Assembly: GCA_018882785.1 (NCBI GenBank) | Contig: VERI01000001.1 | Location: forward strand, 124,001 to 188,000 | Direction: 5' to 3' | DNA length: 64,000 bases | From: Burkholderiaceae bacterium | GTDB taxonomy: Bacteria > Pseudomonadota > Gammaproteobacteria > Burkholderiales > Burkholderiaceae_A | In this document: one piece after another, positions 49,973 to 59,368 of the stretch | How the letters are laid out: each line of letters opens with the position of its first letter | Position numbering within the stretch: the stretch's first letter is position 1 | Program-made: the position numbers and the translations under genes | Notes under the pieces: generated by a model | Databases searched by the model: none | Told to the model about the DNA's origin: nothing | Seen by the model: the letters and a program-made list of their open reading frames with translations, nothing else

Positions 49973-50665
49973 CTAGTCGTCCGTACTGTTGCTGCGGTCG
50001 AATAGATCGAGAATTTCCCAGCCCTGTCCCTGGGCGTGGGCACGCAGGCGTTGGTCAGGGTTAACGGCCACAGGATGACGTACCCGGGCGAGCAGGGGTA
50101 GATCATTCATGGAGTCGCTGTAGAACCAGGAATCCGCAAAGTCCGATATGCCAAGGCCTTGCATGGCCAGCCACTGCTCCACGCGTGTAACCTTGCCCTC
50201 CCGAAAACTTGGCAGGCCGGAGGGCCGGCCCGTGAAATTTCCATCGGGAGCAATTTCGATTTCTGTTGCAATCAGATGCTCGACTCCGAACGCCCGTGCA
50301 ATTGGACCGGTAATGAATGAGTTGGTTGCAGTCACAATCGCACACAGTGCACCCTTACTCTGGTGTCGTTTTACTAACGACATTGCCTCTTCACGCACGG
50401 CAGGCTGAACGACCTCGCGCATGAAGTCCTCCCGCCATGTCAGTAACTGTTGCCGCGGGTGTTGTGCCAGAGGCGCAAGCTGAAATTCCAGGAATTCATA
50501 GATGTCGAGCGTGCCTGCACAGTATTGGGCATAAAAGTGGTCGTTACGTTGCGAATACCACTGTGCGTTGACCACCTTGCGGTCCACTAGAAATTGCGCC
50601 CATGAGACATCGCTGTCGATGGGCAGCAGGGTGTTATCCAGATCAAACAGGGCGAGTTGTTGCAT
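49973..50665 (-). CDS. HAD-IB family (SerB-like) phosphatase
   Basis: [65 protein letters not shown]. Confidence 0.92.
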   Translation of the reverse strand: MQQLALFDLDNTLLPIDSDVSWAQFLVDRKVVNAQWYSQRNDHFYAQYCAGTLDIYEFLEFQLAPLAQHPRQQLLTWREDFMREVVQPAVREEAMSLVKRHQSKGALCAIVTATNSFITGPIARAFGVEHLIATEIEIAPDGNFTGRPSGLPSFREGKVTRVEQWLAMQGLGISDFADSWFYSDSMNDLPLLARVRHPVAVNPDQRLRAHAQGQGWEILDLFDRSNSTDD

Positions 50666-51377
50666 GCAAAGAGTCCAGTAATTCCTTCAGGAGCGGGATT
50701 GTGGCCGCGCGCTGGCGGGAGAGCGTGAGTTCATTGAGCCCATCAATGATCTGCATCAGGCGGCCAAGATCCCGAGGCAGCCGGGTGAATAGATAATTAA
50801 TGATCTCCTCTGACAGCGGTAGGCCCAGACGCTGCGCCCGGTCCAGCAGGGCTGCTTTTTTTTCCGCGTCACTAAGTTCGTGCAATTCAAAAATTAGGCT
50901 CTGCCCCAGACGGGTTCGTAGGTCATCGCGTATCCCGAGGTGAAGCGGCGCGCGCGATGCGGTACTGACGATTCTGCCGCCAGACTCTCGGCCTGCATTG
51001 TAGAGTTGAAACAGCTGGTGGGCGGTCTGCGCGTCTGCCGTATCGATATTGTCGATCATCAGGCAGCGGGCGGTGGCGCCTTGCCGAAGCCGCTCTACGG
51101 CGTTTTCGATGTGCAGGGCAGGGGACTGCCCTGCGTGGCCAGCGCCAGCATCGATGTAGGACGCCTGATCCGGCCGGTCGTTGCTCCAGGCCTTGAGCCA
51201 AAAGGTCTTCCCACAGCCGGGTGCGCCCCATAGCGTGATGCTGGCGAAACCATGTGCCCCCCCGTCGATCAGGTCGGCCAGTGCATGGAGGGCAGCAGAG
51301 TTTCGGCCCGCCACGCCGTCTGCGAGGTGCGGAATCGGCGGCTCCAACAGATTCAACGGCAGCTGCATCTTTTCCAT
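50643..51377 (-). CDS. hda: DnaA regulatory inactivator Hda
   Basis: DnaA AAA+-like: [41 protein letters not shown]; position upstream of the HAD/pcnB block. Confidence 0.88.
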   Translation of the reverse strand: MEKMQLPLNLLEPPIPHLADGVAGRNSAALHALADLIDGGAHGFASITLWGAPGCGKTFWLKAWSNDRPDQASYIDAGAGHAGQSPALHIENAVERLRQGATARCLMIDNIDTADAQTAHQLFQLYNAGRESGGRIVSTASRAPLHLGIRDDLRTRLGQSLIFELHELSDAEKKAALLDRAQRLGLPLSEEIINYLFTRLPRDLGRLMQIIDGLNELTLSRQRAATIPLLKELLDSLHATTRPV

Positions 51378-51404
51378 TCAGCCAACCCGGGTCGGCAAGT
51401 TCAA

Positions 51405-51420
51405 TAAAATGGGGATTTTA
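51405..51420. promoter_or_regulatory. Perfect palindrome TAAAAT-GGGG-ATTTTA between divergent hda and purM
   Basis: tcaaTAAAATGGGGATTTTAgg read directly; each half reads TAAAAT (-10-like) on its own strand. Confidence 0.5.
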
Positions 51421-51435
51421 GGAACATTCCCCGCC

Positions 51436-52524
51436 ATGAGCTCAGACAAGTCCAGCAAGGCCCCCGTAATTCCCATGACCTACCGAGATGCGGGGGTGGA
51501 CATTGATGCCGGAGACGCCCTGGTCGATCGTATCAAGCCATTTGCCCGCAAGACGATGCGTCCGGAGGTTCTCGGGGGCATCGGTGGATTTGGCGCCTTA
51601 TTTGAGCTGCCCAAGAAATATCGTGACCCGGTGCTGGTCTCGGGCACCGATGGTGTTGGCACCAAGCTGAAGCTGGCCTTCTCGTTAGATCGCCACAACA
51701 CGGTCGGCATTGACCTGGTAGCGATGAGTGTCAACGATATTCTGGTTCAGGGGGCTGAACCTTTATTTTTTCTGGACTACTTCGCCTGTGGAAGGCTGTC
51801 GTTGGATACCGCCGCGAGCGTGATTGAGGGCATTGCGAAGGGCTGTGAGATTTCAGGCTGCGCATTGATTGGTGGGGAGACGGCTGAAATGCCCGGCATG
51901 TATCCCGATGGCGAATATGATCTCGCTGGATTTGCGGTGGGGGCGGTCGAGCGGGACCATATTCTCGACGGTAGCCGAGTATCAGAGGGCGATGTATTGC
52001 TGGGGCTGGCCTCCAGCGGATTCCATAGCAATGGATACTCGCTGGTAAGAAAAGTACTTGAATATGCCTGTGGCCGGCTGAGCCTATCTGCCTTAGACAG
52101 TGTGCGGATTGGCAATGGAGAGGAAATGCTGTCGTCTCTGGTCATGGCACCGACCCGCATTTATGTCAAACCGATGCTGTCTGCATTGTCGGCCCATCGG
52201 GATCAGATCAGGGCAATGGCCCACATTACCGGTGGCGGACTAACCGGCAACGTACCCCGTGTGCTGCCAGAGCATCTTACGGCCGTGCTCAGAGAGGACG
52301 CATGGAACATGCCTCTGGTCATGCGCTGGCTGCAGTCTCAGGGCAATATACCCCGGGACGAAATGCATCGGGTATTTAACTGCGGGATTGGTATGGTGAT
52401 CGTCGTAACGCCCGATCATGCAGAGGCGATTGCTGCACATCTGACACTCCAGGGTGAAACGGTCTATCGAATTGGCACGGTCCGGGCCCGTCAGGCAGGT
52501 GAGCCTCAGACGATTGTTCAGTAG
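51436..52524 (+). CDS. purM: Phosphoribosylformylglycinamidine cyclo-ligase
   Basis: [68 protein letters not shown]. Confidence 0.98.
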   Translation: MSSDKSSKAPVIPMTYRDAGVDIDAGDALVDRIKPFARKTMRPEVLGGIGGFGALFELPKKYRDPVLVSGTDGVGTKLKLAFSLDRHNTVGIDLVAMSVNDILVQGAEPLFFLDYFACGRLSLDTAASVIEGIAKGCEISGCALIGGETAEMPGMYPDGEYDLAGFAVGAVERDHILDGSRVSEGDVLLGLASSGFHSNGYSLVRKVLEYACGRLSLSALDSVRIGNGEEMLSSLVMAPTRIYVKPMLSALSAHRDQIRAMAHITGGGLTGNVPRVLPEHLTAVLREDAWNMPLVMRWLQSQGNIPRDEMHRVFNCGIGMVIVVTPDHAEAIAAHLTLQGETVYRIGTVRARQAGEPQTIVQ

Positions 52525-52790
52525 TCAGTAGCGCTGAGTGTGGTGGTCATGTCGTTGTCGGCCGGGATGACGGGGTCCCGGGCGAGCGCAGGCCGGGCAG
52601 CCGGGCACATTGCGGCCTTGGCCCGCTGCAGGGCGGCAGGATCGCTTCCCCACCACCAGCTCAGGCAGGCCCGATCTTGAGAGGACAAGGCCTGTTGAAA
52701 TCCAGTCTCAAAATATGTGCGCGCCTGGTATTTTGAGGCCCCGAGTCCGATCAGGACCCCGGCCCCGAGAGCAATAAGCTGATTGCGCAT
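52518..52790 (-). CDS. Hypothetical small protein with N-terminal membrane anchor
   Basis: 90-aa [40 protein letters not shown]; sits in the purM-miaA gap. Confidence 0.6.
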   Translation of the reverse strand: MRNQLIALGAGVLIGLGASKYQARTYFETGFQQALSSQDRACLSWWWGSDPAALQRAKAAMCPAARPALARDPVIPADNDMTTTLSATDY

Positions 52791-52799
52791 CCCGCAAGA

Positions 52800-53735
52800 C
52801 TAGTGCTCCGAGATGGTCTCGATGCACACATCGCGTGCAGTTTGCATGGATGTCTTTGGATCGATTCGGATCAGGTTTCCAAAACTCCGCAGCCAAGTGA
52901 TCTGGCGTTTGGCGAGCTGTCGAGTCGCCGCAATCGCACGTTCAACAAATGCGTCGTGATCAATGAGTCCGCCCAGGTGGTCCCAGGCTTGACGGTAGCC
53001 CACGCAGCGCATGCTGGGCAGACTGGGGTGCAGATCGCCCCGTTGCCGAAGTGATCGCACTTCCTCAAGAAATCCCTGTCGGAGCATCGCATGGAACCGC
53101 TCTGCGATTCTCTGGTGAAGCCAGGCGCGATCCTCGGGCTGGAGTGCGATCACGGTGAGGGGCTCGGCCATCGGCTGCCGCTGCTGCTGCGCGGTGCTCT
53201 CTGCAATTAGCGCGGACATGGTTCGGCCGGTAAATGCGTGCAGCTCCAACGCCCGAGAAATACGTTGTGCGTCGTTCGGATCCAGTCGCCCGGCAGTCTG
53301 TGGATCGAGACGGGCAAGTTCTTGGTGCAGCTGTGGCCAGCCGTCAGCCTGTGCACGTGAGCGGATGGCCTCACGGATCTCCGCGGGCGCGCTTGGGAGT
53401 GCATCCAGCCCATCTGCCAGTGCCTTGAAATAGAGCATAGTGCCGCCCGCAATCACAGGAACTTTTCCACGCGCGCGAATTTCTTGTGCTGCCTTGGTTG
53501 CGTCTGTGACGAATCGGGCGGCCGAGTAAGACTCGGCCGGATCGAGAATATCAATCAGATGGTGGGGCACCTCTGCCCGCTCCTGAAGACTCGGCTTAGC
53601 GGTGCCGATATCCATTGCTTGATAGATCTGTGCAGAGTCGAGGCTGATGATTTCAACATCCCGTCGCTGTGTGGCAAGCCACATCACCAGCGATGATTTT
53701 CCGCTGGCTGTTGGACCAAGAATGCACAGCATCAA
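52800..53735 (-). CDS. miaA: tRNA dimethylallyltransferase
   Basis: CILGPTASGKSSLVMWLA, SLDSAQIYQAMDIGTAKP, DAQRISRALELHAFTGRTMS, RQLAKRQITWLR. Confidence 0.97.
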   Translation of the reverse strand: MMLCILGPTASGKSSLVMWLATQRRDVEIISLDSAQIYQAMDIGTAKPSLQERAEVPHHLIDILDPAESYSAARFVTDATKAAQEIRARGKVPVIAGGTMLYFKALADGLDALPSAPAEIREAIRSRAQADGWPQLHQELARLDPQTAGRLDPNDAQRISRALELHAFTGRTMSALIAESTAQQQRQPMAEPLTVIALQPEDRAWLHQRIAERFHAMLRQGFLEEVRSLRQRGDLHPSLPSMRCVGYRQAWDHLGGLIDHDAFVERAIAATRQLAKRQITWLRSFGNLIRIDPKTSMQTARDVCIETISEH

Positions 53736-55507
53736 CGGCCTCGCATGAATAGCTTATCGAGATCGGAGATTGAGAATTGAAGCCAGGTGGGACGGCCGTG
53801 GTTGCATTGGTCGGCCCGGTCGGTCTCCTCCATTTGACGCAGCAGTGCATTCATTTCGGCAAGCGTCAGGGTGCGATGCGCGCGCACTGCTGCATGGCAG
53901 GCCATTGTCGACAGCAATTCGTTACGCAGGGCTTCGGCATGATGTGCCTCGCCATGTTCTGCGAGCTCCCGGAGCGTATCGCGCAGGAGACTGCGCGGAT
54001 CTGCATCGCCAAGCAGCACGGGCAGGGCACGGATCGCGAGCTGCGTCTCTCCTAGCGCATCGACCTCAAATCCCAGTCGCTGCAGTGTGCGTACATGCGA
54101 TCGACAGGTCTCCATTTCCAGCGTGCTTGCATGCAATACGACCGGGGCGAGCAGATGTTGACTGGCGATCGGCTTATCTCCCTTTGCAATCTCGGCCTTC
54201 ATGGCCTCGTAGACGATACGCTCGTGGGCTGCGTGCATATCCACCAGGACCAGACCTGACTGGTTTTGCGCAAGAATGTAGATCCCATGAAGCTGCGCGA
54301 GCGCATAGCCAAGTGGATGCCCAATCTGTTGCGGCTCCTGAACCTCCTGGCGAGACGCCTGCCCCACTGAGTGAAAAAAATATGTGGGCCAGTTAGCCGA
54401 TGCACGGGTATTGGCTGGATTCAACTCCAGCGGCATGGGAGCCCAGGGGCCTGTTCCCGTTGATGAAACAGATGTCAGGGGCGGTACAGAGGCATTGCCG
54501 GACGGTCCTGATGTCTGCGCCCGTTCATGCAGGGGCTGCGCGAGGGCATCTCGGACCGCCCGCGATACCGCCTGATGCACTGCCTGGCCCTCTCTGAACC
54601 GTACCTCGCTTTTGGCCGGATGGACGTTGACATCCACCAGTTCAGGATCAATATCCACGGCGATCACAAATGCGGGCTGCCGATCCCCATGCAGTACGTC
54701 TTGGTAGCCGGATCGAACGGCATGCAGTAACACTCGGTCGCGAACGCTTCGGCCATTGACATAGAAAAATTGATCATCGGCCCGGGCCCGAGACTGCGTT
54801 GCCGGTGCGAGCCAGGCCCGTATTCGGAGCGGCCCCGCCTGGGCGTCGATGATCCGGAGATCCTGCTCGGGCACGTCAAGGCAGCTCGCAATTCGGTTCT
54901 GCGCTGTGCCAGGGGGATAACGAAGGCTGATCCGACCCTGGTGGCTCAGCATAAACTGTGTCTGCGGCCGTATCAGGGCCATTCGATGGAAAACATCTCT
55001 GCAGTGACTAAATTCGGTGGCACTGCTTTTCAGGAAACGTTTGCGGGCGGGGACCTGATCAAAGAGCCCTGCGACTTCGACAAGCGATCCGATGGGCCCA
55101 GAGGAAGGCCCGACAGTCCAGGGGCCGGAGTGGTTATCGATTCGACTTGCATGGGGGGCGTCGGCAGTTTTACTGCTAAGCGAGAACCTTGCAACAGAGG
55201 CGATCGCAGCGAGTGCCTCTCCGCGAAATCCATGGGTGAGGACCTGGCTGAGATCATCGAGGGTCTGAATCTTGCTTGTCGCGTGTCGTTGTACTGCCAG
55301 GGGAAGTTCTGCAGCGGCTATCCCACTGCCATCGTCGCGTACGCGAATTATTCTGATCCCACCTTCTTCAAGTTCGACGTGAATTACGCTTGCCTGCGCA
55401 TCAATCGCGTTTTCCATCAGTTCTTTGACCACAGAGGCTGGCCGTTCGACGACCTCGCCTGCCGCGATCTGGCTAATGAGTGCATCGGGAAGCGGTCGAA
55501 TATTCAT
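53732..55507 (-). CDS. mutL: DNA mismatch repair protein MutL
   Basis: MNIRPLPDALISQIAAGEVVERPASVVKELMENAIDAQ, THGFRGEALAAIASV, C-terminal CHAAVRAHRTLTLAEMNALLRQME. Confidence 0.98.
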   Translation of the reverse strand: MNIRPLPDALISQIAAGEVVERPASVVKELMENAIDAQASVIHVELEEGGIRIIRVRDDGSGIAAAELPLAVQRHATSKIQTLDDLSQVLTHGFRGEALAAIASVARFSLSSKTADAPHASRIDNHSGPWTVGPSSGPIGSLVEVAGLFDQVPARKRFLKSSATEFSHCRDVFHRMALIRPQTQFMLSHQGRISLRYPPGTAQNRIASCLDVPEQDLRIIDAQAGPLRIRAWLAPATQSRARADDQFFYVNGRSVRDRVLLHAVRSGYQDVLHGDRQPAFVIAVDIDPELVDVNVHPAKSEVRFREGQAVHQAVSRAVRDALAQPLHERAQTSGPSGNASVPPLTSVSSTGTGPWAPMPLELNPANTRASANWPTYFFHSVGQASRQEVQEPQQIGHPLGYALAQLHGIYILAQNQSGLVLVDMHAAHERIVYEAMKAEIAKGDKPIASQHLLAPVVLHASTLEMETCRSHVRTLQRLGFEVDALGETQLAIRALPVLLGDADPRSLLRDTLRELAEHGEAHHAEALRNELLSTMACHAAVRAHRTLTLAEMNALLRQMEETDRADQCNHGRPTWLQFSISDLDKLFMRGR

Positions 55508-55528
55508 GGCCGAATTCTGGGCCTGAGG

Positions 55529-56800
55529 TTACATCATGCGGGATCGGGACAAGGGTGGATTGGCGCGAAAGTAACGTCTGATGCCGGCCATGAGTGCCTC
55601 GGCCATCTGTTCCTGATAGATTTCATCACGCAGTCGGGCCTCCTCATCCGGGTTGCTGATGAATGCGGTCTCCACCAGGATTGATGGAATCTCTGGTGCC
55701 TTTAGCACTGCGAATCCGGCCTGCTCGACCCGAGGTTTGTGCAGACCGTTGACCCCGCCGATCTCCTGCAGCACGGCACGGCCCAGTTTGAGTGAGTCTT
55801 TGATCTGTGCAGTGGTTGACATATCGAGCAGGGCCTCAGCCACGCTGGGGTCCTTGTGGCGGATATTTAGACCACCGATCAGGTCAGCGCTGTTTTCCCG
55901 ATTTGCCATCCATCGGGCTGCGCTGCTTGATGCGCCTTTGTCAGACAGTGCATAGACGGATGATCCACGGGCATTTGGCGAAATCCACGCATCCGCATGG
56001 ATCGACACAAACAGGTCGGCCTGTACCCGTCGCGCACGTCGGACGCGTAGGTGCAGAGGCACGAAGTAGTCTCCGTCTCGGGTCAGGTACGCACGCATGT
56101 TGGGCTCGTCATCGATATGACGTTTCAGGCGACGTGCGATGGAAAGCACTACATCTTTTTCAAATGTGCCCCGTTTGCCCACGGCGCCTGGGTCTTCACC
56201 GCCATGGCCCGGGTCCAGCGCAATCGTGACGAGTCGGCTGACGACGGGTGGCCGATCTTTCGGCGCCTGCCCGCGGGACTGCTGCGGGTCAGAGATATCG
56301 GGCGCCCGGGTGACCGACGGCGGCGTGTTTCGTCCCTGCTCGAGCGAGGCCAAGAAATTCATTAACGGGTCCTCGTCCACGAGCGGATAGAGATCGAGCA
56401 CAAGGCGTGACTGGTATTGGGCCACGGCGGGCAGACTAAAGACCTGGGGATTGATCTCTTGTTTTAACTCGAACACCACGCGCACCACCTTTGGCTGGTA
56501 TTGCGCAATCCGGACTGCCCGGATGTAGGGATCGTTGGCAGAAAGTCTCGCGGTGAGCTCACGAATGGCAGCGTTCAGACTAAGGCCTTCAAGATCGACA
56601 ACAAATCGCAGTGGATCCTTCAGCAGTTGGGTGTTGTAGCGCAGTCCCTCCGTGTCGTGTTCGATGGTGACCCGGGTGTAGGCCTGGGCTGGCCAGATTC
56701 GAGCGGCGATGACCTGCGCTGCTGCGCCACGCTGCGGAGCCAGGCCGATGAGCAGCGTGCTGCCATAGCCGATCAGAATCTGGCGACGCGTTCTGTCCAT
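55529..56800 (-). CDS. amiC: N-acetylmuramoyl-L-alanine amidase (Amidase_3 with AMIN domain)
   Basis: IALDPGHGGEDPGAVGKRGTFEKDVVLSIARRL, DLFVSIHADAWISP, LVETAFISNPDEE. Confidence 0.94.
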   Translation of the reverse strand: MDRTRRQILIGYGSTLLIGLAPQRGAAAQVIAARIWPAQAYTRVTIEHDTEGLRYNTQLLKDPLRFVVDLEGLSLNAAIRELTARLSANDPYIRAVRIAQYQPKVVRVVFELKQEINPQVFSLPAVAQYQSRLVLDLYPLVDEDPLMNFLASLEQGRNTPPSVTRAPDISDPQQSRGQAPKDRPPVVSRLVTIALDPGHGGEDPGAVGKRGTFEKDVVLSIARRLKRHIDDEPNMRAYLTRDGDYFVPLHLRVRRARRVQADLFVSIHADAWISPNARGSSVYALSDKGASSSAARWMANRENSADLIGGLNIRHKDPSVAEALLDMSTTAQIKDSLKLGRAVLQEIGGVNGLHKPRVEQAGFAVLKAPEIPSILVETAFISNPDEEARLRDEIYQEQMAEALMAGIRRYFRANPPLSRSRMM

Positions 56801-57348
56801 GCGGAAAGTTGTGGCGCGAGCGAGATGCCATTTGCGCGCTGATAAAAGGCAATCGTGATTCGTCGTGGTGCTTCGCCCGTGACCTCGGCAGCCCAGTCAA
56901 TCCAGACATCAATATCGGCGGGCGGAAGCCCTCGCGCCCGTTCGGGCCACTCGATCAGCAGGATGGCGGGTTCAGCCATGAGGTCGCGCAGCCCCCCGGC
57001 CTGCCAGGTCTCGGGCGATGACTGGCGATAGAAATCAAGATGGTGGATTGGAACTAAATGTCCGCCGATGGTGGTGTCGTAGGATTCCACAATGCTGAAG
57101 CTCGGGCTTTTGATTCGGCCAGTGATGCCGCAGGCACGGAGAAAGGCGCGCACCCAGGTGGTCTTGCCTGCGCCAAGGTTCCCGTGAAGCATGATGTGGC
57201 AGCCTGCTGCCTGCGGGCTGCCCTGCGCGAGCGCCTTCAGCACAGTCTCTGCGGTGATAGCCGCAGTCTCTTGAGATACGGATTCATCGGCCTGCTGAAA
57301 TTCACGACGCAGCAGCGGCCCGGCGTTTTGACTCATACTTTTGCGCAT
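56773..57348 (-). CDS. tsaE: tRNA threonylcarbamoyladenosine biosynthesis ATPase TsaE
   Basis: MLHGNLGAGKTTWVRAFLRACGITGRIKSPSFSIVESY, HLDFYR; start 57348 or 57336. Confidence 0.95.
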   Translation of the reverse strand: MRKSMSQNAGPLLRREFQQADESVSQETAAITAETVLKALAQGSPQAAGCHIMLHGNLGAGKTTWVRAFLRACGITGRIKSPSFSIVESYDTTIGGHLVPIHHLDFYRQSSPETWQAGGLRDLMAEPAILLIEWPERARGLPPADIDVWIDWAAEVTGEAPRRITIAFYQRANGISLAPQLSAWTERVARF

Positions 57349-58507
57349 GGTGCCTGATGCAGAACAGTTGATTCTAATCGCCCGCTCGATCGGTTTCGGG
57401 CGTGTTGGGGTCGTTGATCTCTCGGATCACGTATTAGACCGCCTCGCCCCTGCATTGGACCGTTATCGAGACTGGCTCGCTGCGGGCTATGGTGGTGAAA
57501 TGACCTATCTGCAGCGTCAGGTGTCACTGCGGGCGCAGCCCGCCGGGCTGATGATGCACCCGCCCAAGACACTGAGGGCGATTGTGGTCACGCTGGACTA
57601 CCTGAGTGCGCCTGCTGCGCAGTGGCGTCGTCAGCACGAGGAGGCTGTGCGTTCACCCGAGCGGGCCGTGGTGTCGGTCTACGCCAGGGGCCGTGATTAT
57701 CACAAGGTGATGCGGCAGCGGCTACTGCGTCTTTCGCGGGCGCTCGAGGATCGCTGGGGCCACGCTGGCCATCAATTCCGTGCCTGCGTCGACTCCGCCC
57801 CCGTGCTCGAGATTGAACTGGCCCGGCAGTGTGGCCTAGGCTGGCGCGGCAAGCACACACTGTTGCTGAATCGGGATCACGGATCGATGTTTTTTCTGGG
57901 GGTCTTGCTGACGGATATGCCGCTTGCGCCGCTGATGGCGCAGCCGGCACAGCACGAGTCGGATGCGGGCCACTGCGGCAGCTGCACCGAGTGCCTGCGG
58001 GCCTGCCCGACCCAGGCCTTCGTCGGCCCTTATCAGCTCGATGCCCGGCGGTGCATCTCGTATCTGACCATCGAACTGAAGGGAAGCATCCCCGAGGGCC
58101 TGCGTCCATTGATTGGTAACCGGATCTATGGATGTGATGACTGTCAGCAGGTCTGTCCTTGGAATCAGTATGCGCAGCAGGCAAGTCTGCCGGATTTCGA
58201 TGTGCGCCATGGCCTCGATGAGATCAGTCTGGTCGCGTTGTGGGGGTGGACGGAAGAAGAGTTTCAGCTCAGGCATCAGGGCAGTGCGATTCTTCGGATC
58301 GGCTATCAACGGTGGCTGCGTAACATCGCTGTGGCGATGGGCAATGCATTGCGTTCCCAGGCCCTGACGGCCGATGCACGCCGGTCTCTGGTGTCTGCCT
58401 TGGGGCAGCGGCTTGCCCAGGCGTCACCGATGGTCCGGGAGCACATTGACTGGGCTTTAGCCCAGGGTTTGGATAATGCCCACCCAGAGCGTGACGGTCA
58501 CCATTGA
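57347..58507 (+). CDS. queG: Epoxyqueuosine reductase QueG
   Basis: GHCGSCTECLRACPTQAFVGPYQLDARRCISYLTIELKGSIPEGLRPLIGNRIYGCDDCQQVCPWN. Confidence 0.97.
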   Translation: MVPDAEQLILIARSIGFGRVGVVDLSDHVLDRLAPALDRYRDWLAAGYGGEMTYLQRQVSLRAQPAGLMMHPPKTLRAIVVTLDYLSAPAAQWRRQHEEAVRSPERAVVSVYARGRDYHKVMRQRLLRLSRALEDRWGHAGHQFRACVDSAPVLEIELARQCGLGWRGKHTLLLNRDHGSMFFLGVLLTDMPLAPLMAQPAQHESDAGHCGSCTECLRACPTQAFVGPYQLDARRCISYLTIELKGSIPEGLRPLIGNRIYGCDDCQQVCPWNQYAQQASLPDFDVRHGLDEISLVALWGWTEEEFQLRHQGSAILRIGYQRWLRNIAVAMGNALRSQALTADARRSLVSALGQRLAQASPMVREHIDWALAQGLDNAHPERDGHH

Positions 58508-59368
58508 TGCGAGTGTTGAGATAGACACGAGGCTGGCCGTCAAGGGGCCGTTGCCACCCATGCGCACGGCCAGAATATAAGCGCTGCTGGCAGTCGGCAT
58601 CGCGGCAAAAAGAATTGCAATATCGCGCTGAATTCCTGACAGTCCCATGTATACGCAGATGGCCCAGACCATGAGCGGCATCATCATGAGTTTGATCGCA
58701 GAGACCGACAGGGCATGCCAGCGTGCGGTTGCGTGTTGAATGCCTGCAAAACTAAGTCCGGCACCGACACACATCAGCCCGAGCGCGATGGCTGCAGATG
58801 CGGCCCGGTCCAGTACGCCATAGATCAGGTCCGGGGGCATCAGGCCTAAAAGATTACAAATGATCCCTCCGATTGTGGCCAGCAGAAGCGGATTACGAAT
58901 CAATTCCTTGAGTAGCCGCACGGGATGCAGTGTGTTGGCCAGAAATGAAACCGCCAGGATATTGGCCAGTGGCACCGCAAAGCCGGTGATCACCGCCATC
59001 ATCGCCAGCCCCTCACTTCCCCAGGCGCGGGCAGCCACCGCGAAGGCCACATAGGTATTAAAGCGAAACGCGCATTGAATCCCCGAGGCCCAGTCGGTGC
59101 GGCCCATGCCGGGTATCCAGCGTGTGAATAGTCCCAGACCAGTTGCGCCGAGCATGCCGAATGCAGCCGCCTGCACCATCAGGGCCGTCTGTCCCGAGGC
59201 GAGTGTGGTGCGGGTAACGGCCGCAAAGAGCAGGGCAGGAAAGAGAACGAAATACACCAGGCGTTCTGCGCCCTCCCAAAAACTTCTGCCGATCCATCCG
59301 GAGTGCATGATGATTGCGCCTGCAACGATCATGGCGAAGTCGGGAAAAAGAAGTGAAAATCCGTTCAT
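58457..59368 (-). CDS. AEC family (auxin efflux carrier-like) transporter
   Basis: Ten-TM-like pattern; FVLFPALLFAAVTR, MCVGAGLSFAGI, FAAMPTASSAYILAVRMGG. Confidence 0.9.
   Translation of the reverse strand: MNGFSLLFPDFAMIVAGAIIMHSGWIGRSFWEGAERLVYFVLFPALLFAAVTRTTLASGQTALMVQAAAFGMLGATGLGLFTRWIPGMGRTDWASGIQCAFRFNTYVAFAVAARAWGSEGLAMMAVITGFAVPLANILAVSFLANTLHPVRLLKELIRNPLLLATIGGIICNLLGLMPPDLIYGVLDRAASAAIALGLMCVGAGLSFAGIQHATARWHALSVSAIKLMMMPLMVWAICVYMGLSGIQRDIAILFAAMPTASSAYILAVRMGGNGPLTASLVSISTLASMVTVTLWVGIIQTLG

Noticed and set aside
54770-55684. 304-aa ORF on + strand antisense to mutL
   Set aside because: Opposite highly conserved MutL N-terminus; no domain recognised.
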